From assembly GCF_013376005.1 (NCBI RefSeq), contig NZ_JABMJK010000002.1:496001-560000 (forward strand): a stretch of DNA of 64,000 nucleotides, read 5' to 3'. Each line of letters starts with the position of its first letter. The stretch's first letter is position 1. A program made the position numbers and the translations under genes. Shown here piece by piece: positions 63,340 through 64,000 of this stretch. This stretch comes from Duganella sp. SG902 (GTDB lineage: Bacteria; Pseudomonadota; Gammaproteobacteria; Burkholderiales; Burkholderiaceae_D). Under the pieces are notes generated by a model that had not been told where the DNA came from, searched no databases, and saw only the letters and a program-made list of their open reading frames with translations.

Positions 63340-64000
63340 CCGGGGTCCTGATCGCGCTGGCCGGCATCGTCATCGGCCAGGGCATGGAGGGCGGCAAGAT
63401 CACCTCGCTGCTGCAGCCGGCCGCGTTCGCGATCGTGGTGGTCGGCACCTTCGGCGCCGTGCTGTTGCAGACGCGGCCGAAGACCTTCATGCGCGGCCTG
63501 CGCATGCTGCGGCTGGTGTTCGCGCCGCCGCCCGACACCCGCGCCGCGCTGGCGCGCGACATCAACGCCTGGAACCTGGCGGCGCGCCGCGACGGCCTGC
63601 TGTCGCTGGAGCGCTACATGCTGGCGTCCAAGGACAAGTTCAACACCAAGGGCCTGCGCCTGATCGTCGACGGCATCGCGCCCGACAAGCTGCGTCAGCT
63701 GCTGGACACCGAGATCACCGCCTATGAAACGGAGGAGCGCCAGGCCGTGCGCATCTGGGAGTCGGCGGCCGGCTATTCGCCCACCATCGGCATCCTGGGC
63801 GCGGTGCTGGGCCTGATCCACGTGATGGAAAACCTCACCGATCCGAGCAAGCTCGGCTCCGGCATCGCGGTGGCCTTCGTGTCCACGATTTACGGCGTCG
63901 GCCTGGCCAATCTGTTCTTCTACCCGATCGCCAACAAGCTCAAGGCCATCGTCACCCAGGCCGTGCACCAGCAGGAGATCGCGGCGGCGGTGTTCTACGA
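63321..64000 (+). CDS. motC: MotA-family flagellar motor protein MotC (3' truncated by window)
   Basis: A MotA/ExbB-family stator protein starting at TTG 63321 (LDWASVAGVLIALAGIVIGQ) with GGGAG 5 bases upstream. The frame is open to the window end (226 codons visible). Features are membrane helices at about 5-22 and 32-48, a cytoplasmic loop (LARDINAWNLAARRDGLLSLE), and the conserved core GILGAVLGLIHVMENLTDPSKLGSGIAVAFVSTIYGVGLANLFFYPIANKLK, which includes the fourth-helix region. Position after fliA, where motCD-type genes commonly lie, supports MotC rather than the main MotA; motD is expected next. It overlaps fliA by 19 bases. Confidence 0.92.
   Translation, partial: MDWASVAGVLIALAGIVIGQGMEGGKITSLLQPAAFAIVVVGTFGAVLLQTRPKTFMRGLRMLRLVFAPPPDTRAALARDINAWNLAARRDGLLSLERYMLASKDKFNTKGLRLIVDGIAPDKLRQLLDTEITAYETEERQAVRIWESAAGYSPTIGILGAVLGLIHVMENLTDPSKLGSGIAVAFVSTIYGVGLANLFFYPIANKLKAIVTQAVHQQEIAAAVFY

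Overview
The window is a GC-rich beta-proteobacterial chromosome segment with dense, mostly housekeeping gene content. It most resembles the Oxalobacteraceae (Duganella / Massilia / Janthinobacterium group). This is inferred from gene identities, gene order (flhB-flhA-...-flhF-fleN-fliA-motC; ribF-ileS-lspA-coaBC-dut; aat-bpt-pyrD) and a CqsA/LqsA-type quorum-sensing cluster like the Jqs system described from that group. No IS element, prophage, CRISPR array or rRNA is visible. Only small accessory additions appear: DUF29, a TipAS remnant, an Rpn-like nuclease and palindromic repeats.

Layout. 1-2.6 kb: end of the sulfate ABC transporter (cysW, cysA) with the regulator cysB. 2.7-6.7 kb: a chemoreceptor converging on a TonB-dependent receptor. 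6.9-11.1 kb: a leftward run of Nudix hydrolase, aat, bpt, pyrD and an aldo-keto reductase. 11.2 kb: initiator tRNA-fMet with a clear promoter and terminator, followed by a small accessory pocket. 12.2-15.6 kb: alkA, an EamA exporter, an XdhC-like protein, a 42-residue membrane protein and a secreted protein. 15.6-23 kb: a pseudo-M48 lipoprotein and the dut/coaBC/lspA/ileS/ribF run. 23-27 kb: a TPR protein and a tonB-exbB-exbD-exbD energy-transduction operon. 27.4-32.3 kb: the prkA-yeaH-spoVR stress kinase operon. 32.7-36.3 kb: an adenine/adenosine deaminase and an FtsX-like permease.

36.3-41.7 kb holds the most distinctive known-type system. A response regulator and a CqsS/LqsS-type membrane kinase are divergent from a CqsA/LqsA-type autoinducer synthase, and the synthase is followed closely by a truncated haemoglobin and rmuC. 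41.8-46.7 kb: a DeoR regulator with an MFS transporter, then moaA and a single-ORF MobA-MoeA fusion. 46.8-55.8 kb: rne divergent from rluC, then a HAD phosphatase, a Rieske protein, an S49 protease, an RsuA-family pseudouridine synthase and an FAH-family enzyme. 55.9-64 kb: a flagellar export and regulation operon (flhB, flhA, flhF, fleN, fliA, motC), interrupted by an Rpn-like nuclease gene.

The best candidate for something undescribed is a free-standing structured RNA at about 53701-53866. It has a good sigma-70 promoter, a chain of hairpins with two mutually exclusive pairings, and a strong intrinsic terminator. Other unusual points are the MobA-MoeA fusion, an M48-family lipoprotein that has lost its catalytic residues, a FleN/FlhG with an eroded P-loop, and inverted repeats in the quorum-sensing divergent promoter region. 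All functional calls come from reading motifs and family resemblance; no database search was run.
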